DNA of 38,011 bases from Desulforamulus aquiferis (GTDB lineage: Bacteria; Bacillota; Desulfotomaculia; Desulfotomaculales; Desulfotomaculaceae). The DNA lies in NCBI GenBank assembly GCA_004143605.1, contig AWVY01000012.1, positions 1-38,011 on the forward strand. The letters run 5' to 3'. Numbering within the stretch: position 1 is the stretch's first letter; each line of letters opens with the position of its first letter. The notes under the pieces were generated by a model that had not been told where the DNA came from, searched no databases, and saw nothing but the letters and a program-made list of their open reading frames with translations. Shown here piece after piece: positions 17,216-27,538 of this stretch. A program made the translations under genes and the position numbers.

Positions 17216-17962
17216 TTAGAATTCTAAGTTGGCACCTTCCCTAGCCAATAGTACTTTCTGCCCGAAACCTTGCTCAGCCTGGTTTTGTAATTCAGAAAGA
17301 ATATACTCTGGGTAAAAATGGGTTATCATTAGTTCCTTGACGCCAGCTTCCCTGGCCAATTCTCCGGCTTGCCGGGCAGTTAGATGGTTTTCTTTAAGAT
17401 ATTCAGCATCCTTATCCAGCCCACTGGCTTCACACAAGAAGACTTCAGCCCCGGCGGTAAATTTCACCAAGTTCGGATTATAGGCTGTATCCCCCGAAAA
17501 AACAAACCTTTTGCTTCCTTCAATTTTCATACTATAGCAGGGCAGATTATGTAAAGCCGGCATAAAGCTCACTTTAAGTCCAGCAATTGTTTCCTCCCTT
17601 GGTTCTAGTAAATGATCAATAATGTTAATTTTAAAGGCCTTTGTGAAGGAGGTTATTCTATTAAAATCCTCGGCAGGGCCACTTGGCAAATAAAGGGGTA
17701 GTAGTTTGTTCATCCGCCCCTCTCTGTTGGCAGACTCAACTGCATGTCTAAGGCAGTAGATATCCATTATATGATCAGGATGTAAATGACTTATAATAAC
17801 AGCATCCAGTTCCTGGAGATCGATGTGTTGAATCAGACGGCTTAATACACCGTTACCAGCCTCAATAAGCAGATTTTTGCCCTTGTCTTGCAGCAGGTAA
17901 CCTGAGCAGGCTCCACTAACTCTGGGATAGGGTGCCCAACAGCCCAGAACAGTAAGTTTCAT
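17216..17962 (-). CDS. Metallo-beta-lactamase-fold hydrolase (RNase Z-like)
   Basis: The 248-residue protein has the zinc motif SHLHPDH (His59, His61, Asp63, His64), a FSGDTAYNP segment and a C-terminal ITHFYPEY, the pattern of RNase Z-like MBL hydrolases. ATG 17962 lies eight bases after GAGGTGA; a GTG at 17974 sits inside that site. The ribosome binding site overlaps the stop of the activase gene, so translation is coupled. The substrate is unknown. Its place behind the HgdB-like pair may mean a thioester or other metabolite, but a phosphodiester is equally possible. Confidence 0.82.
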   Translation of the reverse strand: MKLTVLGCWAPYPRVSGACSGYLLQDKGKNLLIEAGNGVLSRLIQHIDLQELDAVIISHLHPDHIMDIYCLRHAVESANREGRMNKLLPLYLPSGPAEDFNRITSFTKAFKINIIDHLLEPREETIAGLKVSFMPALHNLPCYSMKIEGSKRFVFSGDTAYNPNLVKFTAGAEVFLCEASGLDKDAEYLKENHLTARQAGELAREAGVKELMITHFYPEYILSELQNQAEQGFGQKVLLAREGANLEF

Positions 17963-17970
17963 ATTTATGC

Positions 17971-18749
17971 TCACCTCATTATGATATGCTTTGCTCCATG
18001 GGAACAGCAGCCAATGGCTCCATTAAACTGGGGAAATTTCGGCACCATAACCGGCAGCTGCATTTCATTCTCAATTATTTTTACCAGTGCTTGGTTATGG
18101 GCCACTCCACCTGTAAAAACGATAAGGTTAGATTGAAGCTTAACCAGCATCGGCTTTATTCTTTTAAAGATTGTATAGTTAACTCCTGCTGCCAGTGATG
18201 CTACACTGTGCCCTTCAACCACCTTGCCAATCAATTCTGTTTCTCCAAATATTGCACAGGTAGAATTTAAATCTACAGGGTTCCGATGATGTTGTGATAG
18301 CTCCTCCATATCAATATCTAAGACCGTGGCCATATTTTCTAAATAACGCCCCGTGCTGGCAGCACATTTATCATTTGTTTGGAAATCCACCATTTTCCCC
18401 GGGAAACCAACACAACTTTACTGTCCTGTCCCCCAAGATCCAGCAGTGTAAATTCCGAGAGGCCAGTTTGTTCAATTGCTCCCAGCACGTGGGCCTTTAT
18501 CTCAGCGATTATTTCTGCCCCTTTAAGATTAATGGTTTGCCTGCCATAGCCGGTGGCAACCACCTTTTCAGGCGTTCCAAGACCCAGGGCAACCAGGTCG
18601 ACCTCAAGTTGGCCGTCCCTATAGGTTCCATGATTACGGTAAAAAGAAACCGTATCGAACCTATTAAATTTATAACCGCTATCAGGTTCCCATAAAGCAA
18701 CCTTCACATTCCGACTACCTAAATCAATTCCACAAATCAAAGTTTTCAC
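17971..18749 (-). CDS. ATP-dependent activase of the HgdC/BadF type (one frameshift)
   Basis: Activases of this family hydrolyse ATP to push a low-potential electron from a [4Fe-4S] cluster into a dehydratase- or reductase-type partner. The 259-residue product carries the ASKHA motifs CGIDLGSRNVKVAL and LLDLGGQDSKVV, and the cluster motif NDKCAASTGRYLE with SCAIFGETELI and FTGGVAHNQ. One missing base near 18390, in a run where CCCGGGG lies, splits it. Its start overlaps the stop of the HgdB-like gene, its usual partner. The family length is about 260, which fits. Confidence 0.86.
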
Positions 18750-19720
18750 CTCAGAATGTCCAAAAAGGCGTCCAGACGCATACGGGTACGGGCGTCCAAT
18801 TTGTTTGGTTTATCCCCTTCTAGGGTCAGTATGGGGTATTTTAGCTTCTTGCGTATAATCAAATCCTCAATCTGCCTGTAGCAAAAGCTCTGGGCATAAT
18901 GAATGACCCCATCAATCTGTCGTTTTTCAAGTTCCCTCGATATATCTTCCAGTCGATAAAAGATTCCATAGGGATAGCTGTAGACCCTGTACTGCTCAAT
19001 AATATCCTCTATTTCAAAGGGCATGGTGAATTGCCGCTGGGTTTCATTAAAGACGATTCTGGCTCCACGTTCCTCTACATAATCGTATAAATCGTCTACA
19101 ATGGGTGGAACTCCTATATAGGCAAGTCTCAAATCTGCCTTAATGGGTGTCCTTTCGGATAACTTATCAAGAAATTCATCCATCCTCTTTTCAAATTTGT
19201 CAGGTTCCCCATCAAAGTCACTACAGCTAACTTGATAAAGGTGATTTTCCCAGCCCCTGACCCTATTATCCTGCCAGGTAAGTCGATCAATTTCTTTAAC
19301 CTTACGGCGAATCTCATCTAATCTTTTTTTACTTGATAAACCTCTTGCCAGTTAGTCCCCAAAGCGGTGATAAGCTTTCCATTTGAAGCTTAAGTAAATC
19401 ATAATCCCTGTCAAAGGGAAAGGCGAAGGGATAACCTTTACTCCCTCCATCTCCAGGGTTTCCATCAGGGCGTGGGTGTTACTGCAATCACCCTGGGTGA
19501 CAGCAATCACCGTATTGATATCAGCACTCTGCCTTGTGGTGGAGTAAAGCCCCTTGATCCAGGCACAAAGATTACGGGGATAACCTGCTATCTCCGCCTC
19601 TTCTACCAATCCCTGAGGGTTGCTATGGGTTATAAAGATATTGTTTAAATCAACTGGAATCTTTCCTGCGGCATAGACCACCTCCATGGGAACAGTGGTG
19701 GTCATCCCAATCTTTTCCAC
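18746..19720 (-). CDS. HgdB/BcrC/YjiM-like 2-hydroxyacyl-CoA dehydratase-family protein (three frameshifts)
   Basis: After repair the protein has about 325 residues, starting at GTG 19720, which overlaps the mal stop. Three single-base losses fall near 19417, near 19366 in a G-run and in A7 at 19324-19330. Repair gives FPFDRDYDLLKLQMESLSP, then TNWQEVYQVKKRLDEIRRK. Cys ligands for an iron-sulfur cluster are visible in RNLCAWIKGL, QGDCSN and AQSFCYRQ, and the C-terminus has the TLEGDKP motif. Family members include 2-hydroxyglutaryl-CoA dehydratase, benzoyl-CoA reductase and double-cubane proteins. Only one such subunit is present, unlike the HgdA/HgdB pair, so a genuine dehydratase role is uncertain. 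Confidence 0.8.
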
Positions 19721-20964
19721 TATATTACCCCCTTGGCCCTTAGCAGAGCCAGGGTACGGCTCATTTCATTATAGGTAATCATTAAGCCTCATCTACACCC
19801 ATTCCCGGCTTAGCCAACATTTGATCAGGTTGGGTAGCAATGCCAATGTGGACACAAACCTGGGCCGAGCGATCTGTTTCATTGCAGGTACCGCCCAGAT
19901 AGGCCCCTACCCCGCCCCTTTTGGCGTAAGTACAGCCTCAATGGTATTATTAATCCCACCGAGATCCGGGGTTTTAATTTGCACCATATGCCCGGCCCCG
20001 GCATCCACAAACTCACGAATATCCTCCAGGGTATTACACCATTCATCGGCTACAATTTCAACATTAACAGCCCTTTTCTTTAAAATACCGCATAGTTCTG
20101 CCAAGGCTTCAATCTGAGCTGGTTTGCTGCCCCTATCTGTAGGCCCTTCTATTCTTATTTGCAGGGGTGAGGCTGCCTGCTCAATCCCGGCCAAATAGTC
20201 TGCCATCCTGTATAAATCCTCATCAAAGGCTTGACCTATTGTGCCGTAAACATCAATATGCAGGACCGGGCGGTAATCTTCTCCTCCAAGCCTATGGGCC
20301 CTCTCCTTCAGCCAGGAAACATACTCCAAAAGTTTTTCTCCCCGGTTACCCAGCTTTTCAGCCACATTATTAATCAGCCCGTGGGGCAGCACGTCGGCCC
20401 TCTTGATAATGGTTTTATCGGCATTGGTATAGCGTTCGTCTCCCGTTTGAGTAAAAAGGGGCACCCTTTTATTTTCTAGATTACAATTATATTCTCGGGC
20501 AATAACCTCTGCCATACTGTGGCGGGAAGCTTTTGCTGCCGCATCTAACAAAGCCTGGGTAATGCCATAGCGTATGGCTGTGTGATATTGGTCCCCATCC
20601 GTTCTTCTAAGTCTGTCAAATTCCTCCGCCAGCTGCCTAAATCCCGTGATTTCCCTGTCCTTTAGTCTAGGCAGTATTTCCTGCTCTAAAACAGGTATAA
20701 ATTCTTCTGCAATAAAAAGTGGGTCTCGTCCCCCGGCACCGGAATACTGAACCGCAGCACAGTCCCCATAAGCTACCGAGCCATCCTCCAAAAGAAGCAT
20801 AATGGATATAGACTCCCCCCTCTGCCTAACGGCAGAAAAACCATTTGTAACTGGTTCCCCCAATAGGGCAAAGCGTCTTGCCTGCGTCCCATCTTAATTG
20901 CCTTTTGATCATCAAAATAAAAGCCGGTTAAACCCGGCGAAACAACAGCACCGATAATTCTCAT
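19720..20964 (-). CDS. mal: Methylaspartate ammonia-lyase (three frameshifts)
   Basis: The enzyme deaminates (2S,3S)-3-methylaspartate to mesaconate. It starts MRIIGAVVSPGLTGFYFDD at 20964. Frame changes occur near 20885 (missing G), near 19926 (missing T) and near 19791 (missing G). The repaired length is 415 residues; the clostridial enzyme has 413. Enolase-superfamily features are present: the catalytic Lys in VQIKTPDLGGINNT, metal ligands in VEIVADEWCNT, and the conserved YLGGTCNETDRSAQVC and LAKPGMGVDEG. It follows glmE by 34 bases, so substrate passes directly from glutamate mutase. Confidence 0.93.
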
Positions 20965-20998
20965 GATTTGACTCCCCTCTTATGCTTCTAAGCAACAA

Positions 20999-22448
20999 CT
21001 AACGGGGCTTGCCTACTAACATTCCCTTACCAATGGCATAGATATCGTCAATAACCATTTGAAAGCTAGGCTCCCTTCCTTCAGCTTTGCCCCTGGTGGC
21101 TATTTTTTCCCTGTGAATATCCTTTATATCATCCCCAAAGGGTAGGTTGCCAAAATCAAGAAGTCTAACCGCCCCATGATGATCCCTGGCCGGTAGTAAC
21201 CGACCTAGATTAAACCTGCTGGGGGCAAAGGGTACATCAATAACACCAGCTTGAAACCCCCTAACTGTTCCTAAGGCTATATCCCCTTCACCAAATTCAA
21301 GGAGCCGTTCCAAAATAGCCCTGGTTTCTGCCTTAATTAGATCCTTTTCATTCTTTAGCTCTATTGTCTCCAGTAATGGTTGATCCTTAAGCATATTTAG
21401 GACTTGTTTGGTAGCCTTAATTCCGGCTGAATTAGCTTCCTTGGTAGGGATGCCTAGGGCCTCATGGGGCGTTTTAACAATAACCTTAGTGGCTTTAGAC
21501 ATGGCGGCAGTGGCAGCTCCCCAGCTAATTACACCAAAGGCCTTGCTTTCATCCTGGGGAAAACCTCCCATCCATTGGTGAAAAACCGTGGTAACAACTG
21601 TATCTCGATAGCCGAATCTCCCTAGATACTCCTCTGCCAATTCCTCCAGGGAACGTATGGCAGCCACATCCTGAATTAGATTGCCGCATTGGCCATACCC
21701 AAGGGTTAAACTTTTTACCCCTTGCTCAGCGGCCAGCAGGGCCTCGATTATAGCTATGCTGTGGGAAATGCAAGGAGGAACTAAAGTTCCGGTTAGGGGA
21801 CCAAAGGGTTCCCTGTTTATGGAAATACCCTTATCTTCATAATAACCCACCAGCCTATCGACATATTGCCAATCCCTGATGGACCTTTCCAAAGGAACAT
21901 CCTTGGCGTAAGGTATATTATAGGATATGCCCCCTCCCTCGTAGGCAGTAAAACCTCCCGCCAGGGTTATTTCCGCCAATAACCTGCATCCGGGGTACCA
22001 TGCCGTACTTGAATGGGTGCTTTAACTGCCTCAACAACCTCTCTGCAGGCATCTAACCATGATTTACCGCCGGAAAACCGTTAAGCATGGACCGACCTAC
22101 CGAGCGACTCTCTTCAATGCCAGCCTGGGCTTCATTATAGCGATTTTGTCTGGTATAGCTGTCAATGGTGGTTGGCAAAAGGTCTGCCCCTCCCTCATTG
22201 ACCAAATACTGCAGCAGGTCGATGTGTTCAAGGACAAGTGCTACACCTGCCCTTGGCTGGGCCAGGGTTATTCCCTCTTTCTTGGCAGCTTCCAATTTAC
22301 TGGCAAATCGACGATCCTGGGGCAGTTTAGATTGATAATCAATGGCCTCTTCCAAATCAACTTCCTGTCCGGTGGGCCAAGTATTTAGTACACCCTGACG
22401 AAGTTCCATAAATTTATCCCAGTCAAGTTTTTTATTGATCAGTTGCAA
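20999..22448 (-). CDS. glmE: Glutamate (methylaspartate) mutase epsilon subunit (two frameshifts)
   Basis: This is the catalytic TIM-barrel subunit of B12-dependent glutamate mutase, which rearranges glutamate to 3-methylaspartate. The start is TTG 22448 after GGGAG. Two single-base losses near 22051 and 21988 are repaired to [20 protein letters not shown] and then [15 protein letters not shown]. The full length becomes 483 residues, exactly that of characterised GlmE proteins. Conserved segments include [47 protein letters not shown] and [12 protein letters not shown]. Confidence 0.95.
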
Positions 22449-22464
22449 CTATTTCACTCCCTCA

Positions 22465-23852
22465 CTAGATCTCTACCAATTGTTTTTTTAATAAACCCAG
22501 GGCAGCCTTAGGGTTAACCTCCGCCAATAACCCTGCCGCCCCTAGTATATAATCCTTATCCAGCATAAGCTTTGGATTTTTAGGTTTAAGAATTGTTGTC
22601 TGGTCAGATTTATCACTGACCCCCAGCAGAATATCACCAGGTTTGGCATGATTTACAATTACACCCCCGGTACCGATAACACAGGGAGTGCTGGTTAAAT
22701 CTTTACCATGCTGGACGTATACTGCACCCATGGGTGTCCACATGGTTTCCAATGTGCCTGAGTGCCTTTCTACGGCTAGTTCTGTAGCTGCCCTAGCCAT
22801 AGCAGTTTCTATTTTCCATTGTTCCTCGGTTTCGGGCAGATAATCAATGTTCTGACGCACCCACTCAATATAAGATGCAATAGCTAGCTCCGTTACCCCT
22901 GATTGGGAAGCGAGTTTGCCAATGCTAACCGATTCCAATAAAGAGCGTGCACTGACCCTCATACCCAGATCACCTTCAACAGTTCTCTTGGCAAAGGGCT
23001 CCGGTATTCCCTTATAGGTAACACCTGATTTTGTAGGAAAACCATCCGACATTGAATGGATATCCGTTGTAGCGCCTCCAATATCAACAATTATCAAGTC
23101 GCCCCAGCCTGGCTCACCCTCTGTACCTTTGGATAAAAGCTTGCCAGCCTCAAGGACTGCCGCCGGGGTTGGCATTAATACCCCTTGAATATAACTTTCC
23201 GCCCTTTTAAGCCCTTTTGCCTCAACTATCTTTTCAAGAAACGTATTTCGGATAGTTTCCCTGGCTGGTTCCACATTCAATTTATTCAATTCAGGCAGAA
23301 CATTTTTAGTTATAATGGCATCTTTACCGGCACGAACCAGAATATCCTTAACTTCTTCAGCTGCAGACTTATTGCCGGCGATAATTACTGTCTCACCGCA
23401 TTTTGCCTCAGCCAGCATATGGGCGTTGTGGATAATTGTATCGCGATTACCCCCGTCGGTTCCTCCCGCTAATAAAATAATGTCCGGGCAGCTAGCTTCA
23501 ATCTCCTCTATTTCAATCCGGGTAAGCTGATGGGCATATACTCCCAATACACGGCTCCTGCCCCTAGGGCAGCCTGTCTGGCAGCTTCCACCGTGAGATC
23601 TTTAACCAGGCCAATAGCCACCATACGCAGGCCTCCTGCTGCACTGCTGCAGGCCAGCTTATATTTGAACTCCGGCAAATCTCCACCAAAAGCCGGTCTG
23701 ATTTTCTCCAGAGCTTGTTCCAGTCCTTCTAAAATATTTGTTTCCACTGTTGTGATGGCTTTGGCAGTAGCTATAATTTCCACCCCGCTAATATCAACGG
23801 CTGTGATTTTTGTATAGGTGCTGCCAAAATCAATTAATAGGGCCAGCTCCAT
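22465..23852 (-). CDS. glmL: Glutamate mutase reactivating protein GlmL/MutL (one frameshift)
   Basis: This ASKHA-fold ATPase exchanges damaged cobalamin on glutamate mutase. I start at ATG 23852 (MELALLIDFGSTYTKITAVD), 6 bases after TAGGAGGG. One C is missing near 23544, and repair gives GAGARVLGVYAHQLTRIEIEE. The repaired length is 462 residues, typical of MutL. Motifs include the phosphate-1 loop DFGSTYTK, LLAGGTDGGN, VDIGGATTDIHSM and VIGTGGVIV. It sits between glmS and glmE, the classic order. Confidence 0.93.
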
Positions 23853-23863
23853 ACCGGTCCCTC

Positions 23864-24298
23864 CTAACATTTCTGGGTAAAACCAAGATCTCGCAAAATA
23901 TCATCTATAGCGTCCTGGGGCATGGTACCAGGAGGATAGGCACGGTCAAAACCCATATGGATAAATTTTTTCTCCACCTCGTTCCAGTCCTGCTTGCCCA
24001 CCACCAGATTGCCTCCGACATACATCTTGATTTTACCTACCCCTGCCTCTATTGCCTTTTCACGTAAGCCCCGACAATCTATCTCACCATGACCGTATAG
24101 GGAAGAAACCAGTATGGCATCTGCGTTAGTTTCGACTGCCGCATTGACAAATTCTTCCTGGGATGCCATTACACCGATGTTGATCACTTTAAAACCAGCC
24201 TCGCTGAGAGCATATTCAAGAATGCGATTGCCCACGGCATGTACATCTGCTCCAATTACTCCCAAAACCAGCGTCAATTGTCTTGTTTCCTCAGCCAC
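23864..24298 (-). CDS. glmS: Glutamate mutase sigma subunit, B12-binding
   Basis: This 144-residue subunit carries adenosylcobalamin with the His ligand motif DVHAVG near residue 20, followed by [17 protein letters not shown] and YVGGNLVVG of the Rossmann-like B12 fold. AGGAGG at 24312-24307 is eight bases from GTG 24298, the best start; TTG 24304 is too close. It is the first gene of the glutamate catabolism string, and no cobalamin riboswitch is visible upstream. The frame is intact. Confidence 0.95.
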   Translation of the reverse strand: MAEETRQLTLVLGVIGADVHAVGNRILEYALSEAGFKVINIGVMASQEEFVNAAVETNADAILVSSLYGHGEIDCRGLREKAIEAGVGKIKMYVGGNLVVGKQDWNEVEKKFIHMGFDRAYPPGTMPQDAIDDILRDLGFTQKC

Positions 24299-24414
24299 CA
24301 GCAAGACCTCCTACTTAATATCTAAAGATAATGTATACAAGATTTTCTTTAGTTTCTCCTATTTTGGAATACTTTCCTCCTAAATAAAGATATTTTTGTT
24401 AAACTTTTTTCGCA

Positions 24415-24448
24415 CCAAAAAAATACCCTGGTTTCATCCAGGGTATTT
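24415..24448 (-). terminator. Intrinsic terminator, minus strand
   Basis: A perfect 11-bp stem (AAATACCCTGG and complement, loop of 6) is followed on the minus strand by a T-run. It lies just beyond repeat copy 2 and would end transcription coming from the C_GCAxxG_C_C gene. Confidence 0.8.
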
Positions 24449-24710
24449 CAGACTGTTGAAAAAGATACAACTGGGTTTTAATAATCCTGAACAGCGACAT
24501 TCGGAGCAGTGGAAACAGCGCTTCGCGAAGCTGAGGATGCGAAAATGGGTGAGCGGACATGATGTCCGCGAAAGCCTGAGGTAAACACGATGTTTACTCG
24601 AAGGCGGACCATTTTCGCCCGAGGCAAGCGATTAGCGCTGTCCACTGCGGAGAGAGGAGTCGTAAGGGATTATTAAAACCCGAATATAGGTAGTTTCTCG
24701 ATAATCTGAA
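24447..24710. repeat. MITE-like palindromic intergenic repeat, copy 2
   Basis: This 264-bp copy of the element at 5382-5646 starts TTCAGACTGTTG and ends ATAATCTGAA. The central hairpin differs in sequence (GCGGACA-TGA-TGTCCGC) yet still pairs fully, so the fold appears preserved. Complete hairpins of unrelated sequence abut both ends (24421-24448 and 24709-24732), as they do for copy 1. Confidence 0.85.
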
Positions 24711-24732
24711 CGCCACCAGCAATGGTGGCGTT
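24709..24732 (-). terminator. Hairpin after the C_GCAxxG_C_C gene
   Basis: A perfect 9-bp stem AACGCCACC with complement and loop AGCAAT starts 6 bases past the stop codon. On the minus strand its T-run position is occupied by the repeat's TTCAG end. Confidence 0.65.
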
Positions 24733-24738
24733 TGTATT

Positions 24739-25170
24739 CTAAAGAATTTTCTCTAAAAATTTTGCTGCATCCCTGATCAGATTTGGACAGATAGAGGAAA
24801 ATAAATTTTGATCTCTGGCCCTTTGGAGGCCTTCGGAAGTGCTTATATCACAGCCAAGTAGCTCCTTGCATTTAATAGAGCCGTTTCTTGAGCTAAAGTC
24901 ATCATTGAAAAGCTTGACCAGTTGGTAGGTCTTTTCCCTGAAACCACTATCTTCAGCTTGTGCTAGATACTTAAGACCAATGACCATGTAGGCACCGGTT
25001 ACCGCTCCACAGACCTCTCCCATTCTGGCCATTCCTCCCCCGAAGGCACCTGAGACCTTCAGGGCAGTTTCTTTGTCCAGGCCCAAATCAGTACTGAAGG
25101 TAGATAAGACCGCTTGGGAACAAAGAAAGCCCTGCTCAAAGCAGGAGACAGCTTTTTCCACTTTGGACAT
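24739..25170 (-). CDS. C_GCAxxG_C_C family protein
   Basis: The 143-residue protein belongs to the C-GCAxxG-C-C family of probable redox proteins in anaerobes. It shows FLCSQAVLSTF, then GGGMARMGEVCGAVTGA with the signature glycines and Cys, KCKELLGCD and a C-terminal SICPNLIRDAA. Those spaced Cys could form disulfides or bind a cluster. It stands alone between a divergent yabG gene and the repeat element. The biochemical role is unsettled. The frame is intact. Confidence 0.88.
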   Translation of the reverse strand: MSKVEKAVSCFEQGFLCSQAVLSTFSTDLGLDKETALKVSGAFGGGMARMGEVCGAVTGAYMVIGLKYLAQAEDSGFREKTYQLVKLFNDDFSSRNGSIKCKELLGCDISTSEGLQRARDQNLFSSICPNLIRDAAKFLEKIL

Positions 25171-25327
25171 TTTAATTCCCCCATTTCGCAGAACACTTTA
25201 AAAAATCATATCAAAAAATCATGATGCATACAAGTCAGTTTGATAAATCCAACCCTCTCTGAACGAACAATCACAACTAATCCTTCTTATTCATAGGATG
25301 AAGTAAATTAGGGGAGGGGGGATATAG

Positions 25328-26242
25328 TTGTCTGTAATTAACGAGGGAGATATAGTCGCCCGAAAATCATATAGCAGAGATTTGTTTTTTAAGGTATTGA
25401 GTGTTTTCCGGGGAGACGACGGGAAGGTGTATGCTAATCTCAAGGGGCTTGATATTCGCCTTTATGCCAGCGCCTTGTGGATGATCTGGAAAAATTGATG
25501 CTAAAGAGGTAGCAAGCTACTGGACCAATACTTTAAGAAAAAATGCTGAGGTTATGGATCGGGTAATGAGGAGAAGAATTGAGGAAAGGGCAGAGCGGCT
25601 AAAAAGATGTACCGACGGCAATTGTATAATGGTGCGTTCGGCAGATAAAAAGGAAGATAAAAAGGGTGATAATGTCGAGGGTTTTGATGTGCCCGGTAGT
25701 GTACTTCATTTAGATGGAGATAAGGATTACTTGGATCTTTGTATGACCACCTATCGCAATCTCTCTATACCAGCCTATGGCTATGCAATAAGCGAAAAGG
25801 AACAACCTAAAAGAGTTCAAGAGTTACTAGAAAAGCACTACCCCGATATTTTAGTACTTACCGGGCATGACGGATTAAAAAAGGAGTTAAGGACTTTACA
25901 GACATAGAAAATTATCATAACACCAAATATTTTATTGAGTCTGTTAAAATTGCCAGATCCTTCGAGAAGAGCAGGGATGACTTGGTGATATTTGCAGGGG
26001 CCTGCCAATCCTGCTATGAGGCAATATTAAGCTCCGGGGCCAATTTTGCTAGTTCACCTAAAAGGGTTTTGATTCATGCCTTCGACCCGGTATTTGTCGT
26101 TGAGAAAATTGCCTATACCTCCATCCATGATCCCATTGCCATTAGGGAGATTATTTCCAGTACCATCACTGGCTTTGATGGTATTGGAGGAGTGGAAACA
26201 AGGGGTAAACACCGTCTTGGTGTGCCGAAAACAGAATTTTAA
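25328..26242 (+). CDS. yabG: Sporulation-specific protease YabG (three frameshifts)
   Basis: YabG is a mother-cell protease that processes spore coat proteins. TTG 25328 (MSVINEGDIVARKSYSRD) follows GGAGGGGGG. Three single-base losses lie near 25476, in A5 near 25492 and in A6 near 25885. Repair gives VDDLEKIDAKEVASYWTN and GLKKGVKDFTDIENYHNT. The product has 305 residues; the Bacillus protein has 290. The conserved middle LHLDGDKDYLDLCMTTYR and the C-terminal VIFAGACQSCYEAILSSGANF plus AFDPVFVVEKIAYT are clear. Confidence 0.92.
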
Positions 26243-26308
26243 AAGGGTGGCCCTTCCTAAAAGTCTAGCATAAGATGGTCTAGGATTTTTTAGGGAGGGA
26301 TTTCCTTT

Positions 26309-27314
26309 ATGGATAAGTTTATCAAAACCCTGGATCGTGCCAGGTGGAAATTATTAAGCATGAAAAATGTGGTTGGAGTGGGAGTCGGTCCCAAGCAGGT
26401 GGGAATGAATCGTACTGAGCAGCCGGCAATTATTGTTTTTGTCAAAAAGAAAGAGCCCCTGGAAAGTCTTTCCAGGGAGCAGCAAGTGCCCTTTAAAATT
26501 AATGGACTTGAAACAGATGTTATTGAGATCGGCGAGGTAAGGCTGCTGGATGTGGATAGAAAGAAACTAAGCAGGCCGGCTCAGCCAGGACTCAGTATCG
26601 GCCATTATCGGGTTAGTGCCGGGACCTTTGGAGCAGTTGTGAAGGATAGGAATACAGGGGAAAAATTAATTTTATCAAACAACCATATCCTGGCTAATGC
26701 TTCCAGTGGAATGATGGGAGAGCAGCAATAGGAGATCCCGTTTTTCAACCGGGAGAATATGACGGAGGAACTAAGGATAACCGCATAGCAACACTGGTTA
26801 GATATATACCTATGCAAAAGGGTGAATCCCCAGCACCTGTCCCATAGCTAACGGAGCCGCCAGATTGGCTAATATATTTGTGCATGCCATCAGACCCAGT
26901 TATGATTTAAAGTTTTTTAAACGGGGTGGCCCAGCTAATATCGTGGATTGTGCCGTTGCCCGCCCCATGAGTCCAGATTTAATTACCGAGGAAATCCTTG
27001 GACTGGGGCCAGTTAACGGAATTGCTGAGGCAAAGCCGGGAATGTCGGTGGTTAAAAGTGGTCGAACAACCGGCATTACCAGGGGTAAGGTAACGGCTGT
27101 GGCAGTCACCCTGGATGTTAAACTTGATGATGAAAACTCAGCCCACTTTACTGACCAGGTGATTACAGATATGAAATCCCAGGGGGGAGACAGTGGCTCC
27201 CTGGTGCTCACAGAGGGCAATAAAGCAGTAGGTCTTCTCTTTGCCGGTTCAGAAAAGGTTACAGTATTTAACCATATAAAAACAGTACTGGACAAATTAA
27301 ACATAGACCTTTAA
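26309..27314 (+). CDS. Trypsin-like (S1-type) serine protease without signal peptide (two frameshifts)
   Basis: The 335-residue protein has an N-terminal region beginning near NVVGVGVGPK and a chymotrypsin-fold domain. The catalytic His is in LSNNHILAN (His126), an Asp candidate is in IVDCAVARP, and the Ser is in GGDSGSLVL (about residue 295). Two missing bases, a G near 26718 and a C near 26845, are repaired to GRAAIGDPVFQPGEYDGG and PVPIANGAARL. AGGGAGGG precedes the ATG. There is no secretion signal, so it may act in the mother cell or forespore. Its position behind yabG suggests coat processing, but that is inference. Confidence 0.8.
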
Positions 27315-27323
27315 AATATGCTT

Positions 27324-27357
27324 AAGCCCTGGGACGTTGAACCCGGGGCTTTTGTTT
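27324..27357 (+). terminator. Terminator after the serine protease gene
   Basis: A 10-bp stem AAGCCCTGGG/CCCGGGGCTT with one wobble has an 8-base loop and is followed by TTTGTTT. Confidence 0.85.
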
Positions 27358-27464
27358 CATGGTAATGTATGGTATAGGTGTTTAATAGTGAGTATAAAAC
27401 CAGAAATTTCGACAATACCCTTATTCAGCATACATAATAAAATATTTACAGGGATTACGGGTTT

Positions 27465-27494
27465 TGTAAGATAACCCAATTTTTGTGTATAGTA
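27465..27494 (+). promoter_or_regulatory. Possible sigma-A promoter of the riboswitch transcript
   Basis: TTGTAA and TATAGT are separated by 18 bases in the AT-rich stretch before the aptamer. A second pair, TTTACA and TAAGAT with a 16-base gap, lies slightly upstream. Either would place the start before the aptamer. Confidence 0.35.
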
Positions 27495-27538
27495 AGGACA
27501 GGCTATTTAACCGGAATTTACCGGTATAGCTAAAAACA

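Noticed and set aside
24313-24414. Search for a cobalamin riboswitch upstream of glmS
   Set aside because: The leader is short and AT-rich with no B12-box sequence.
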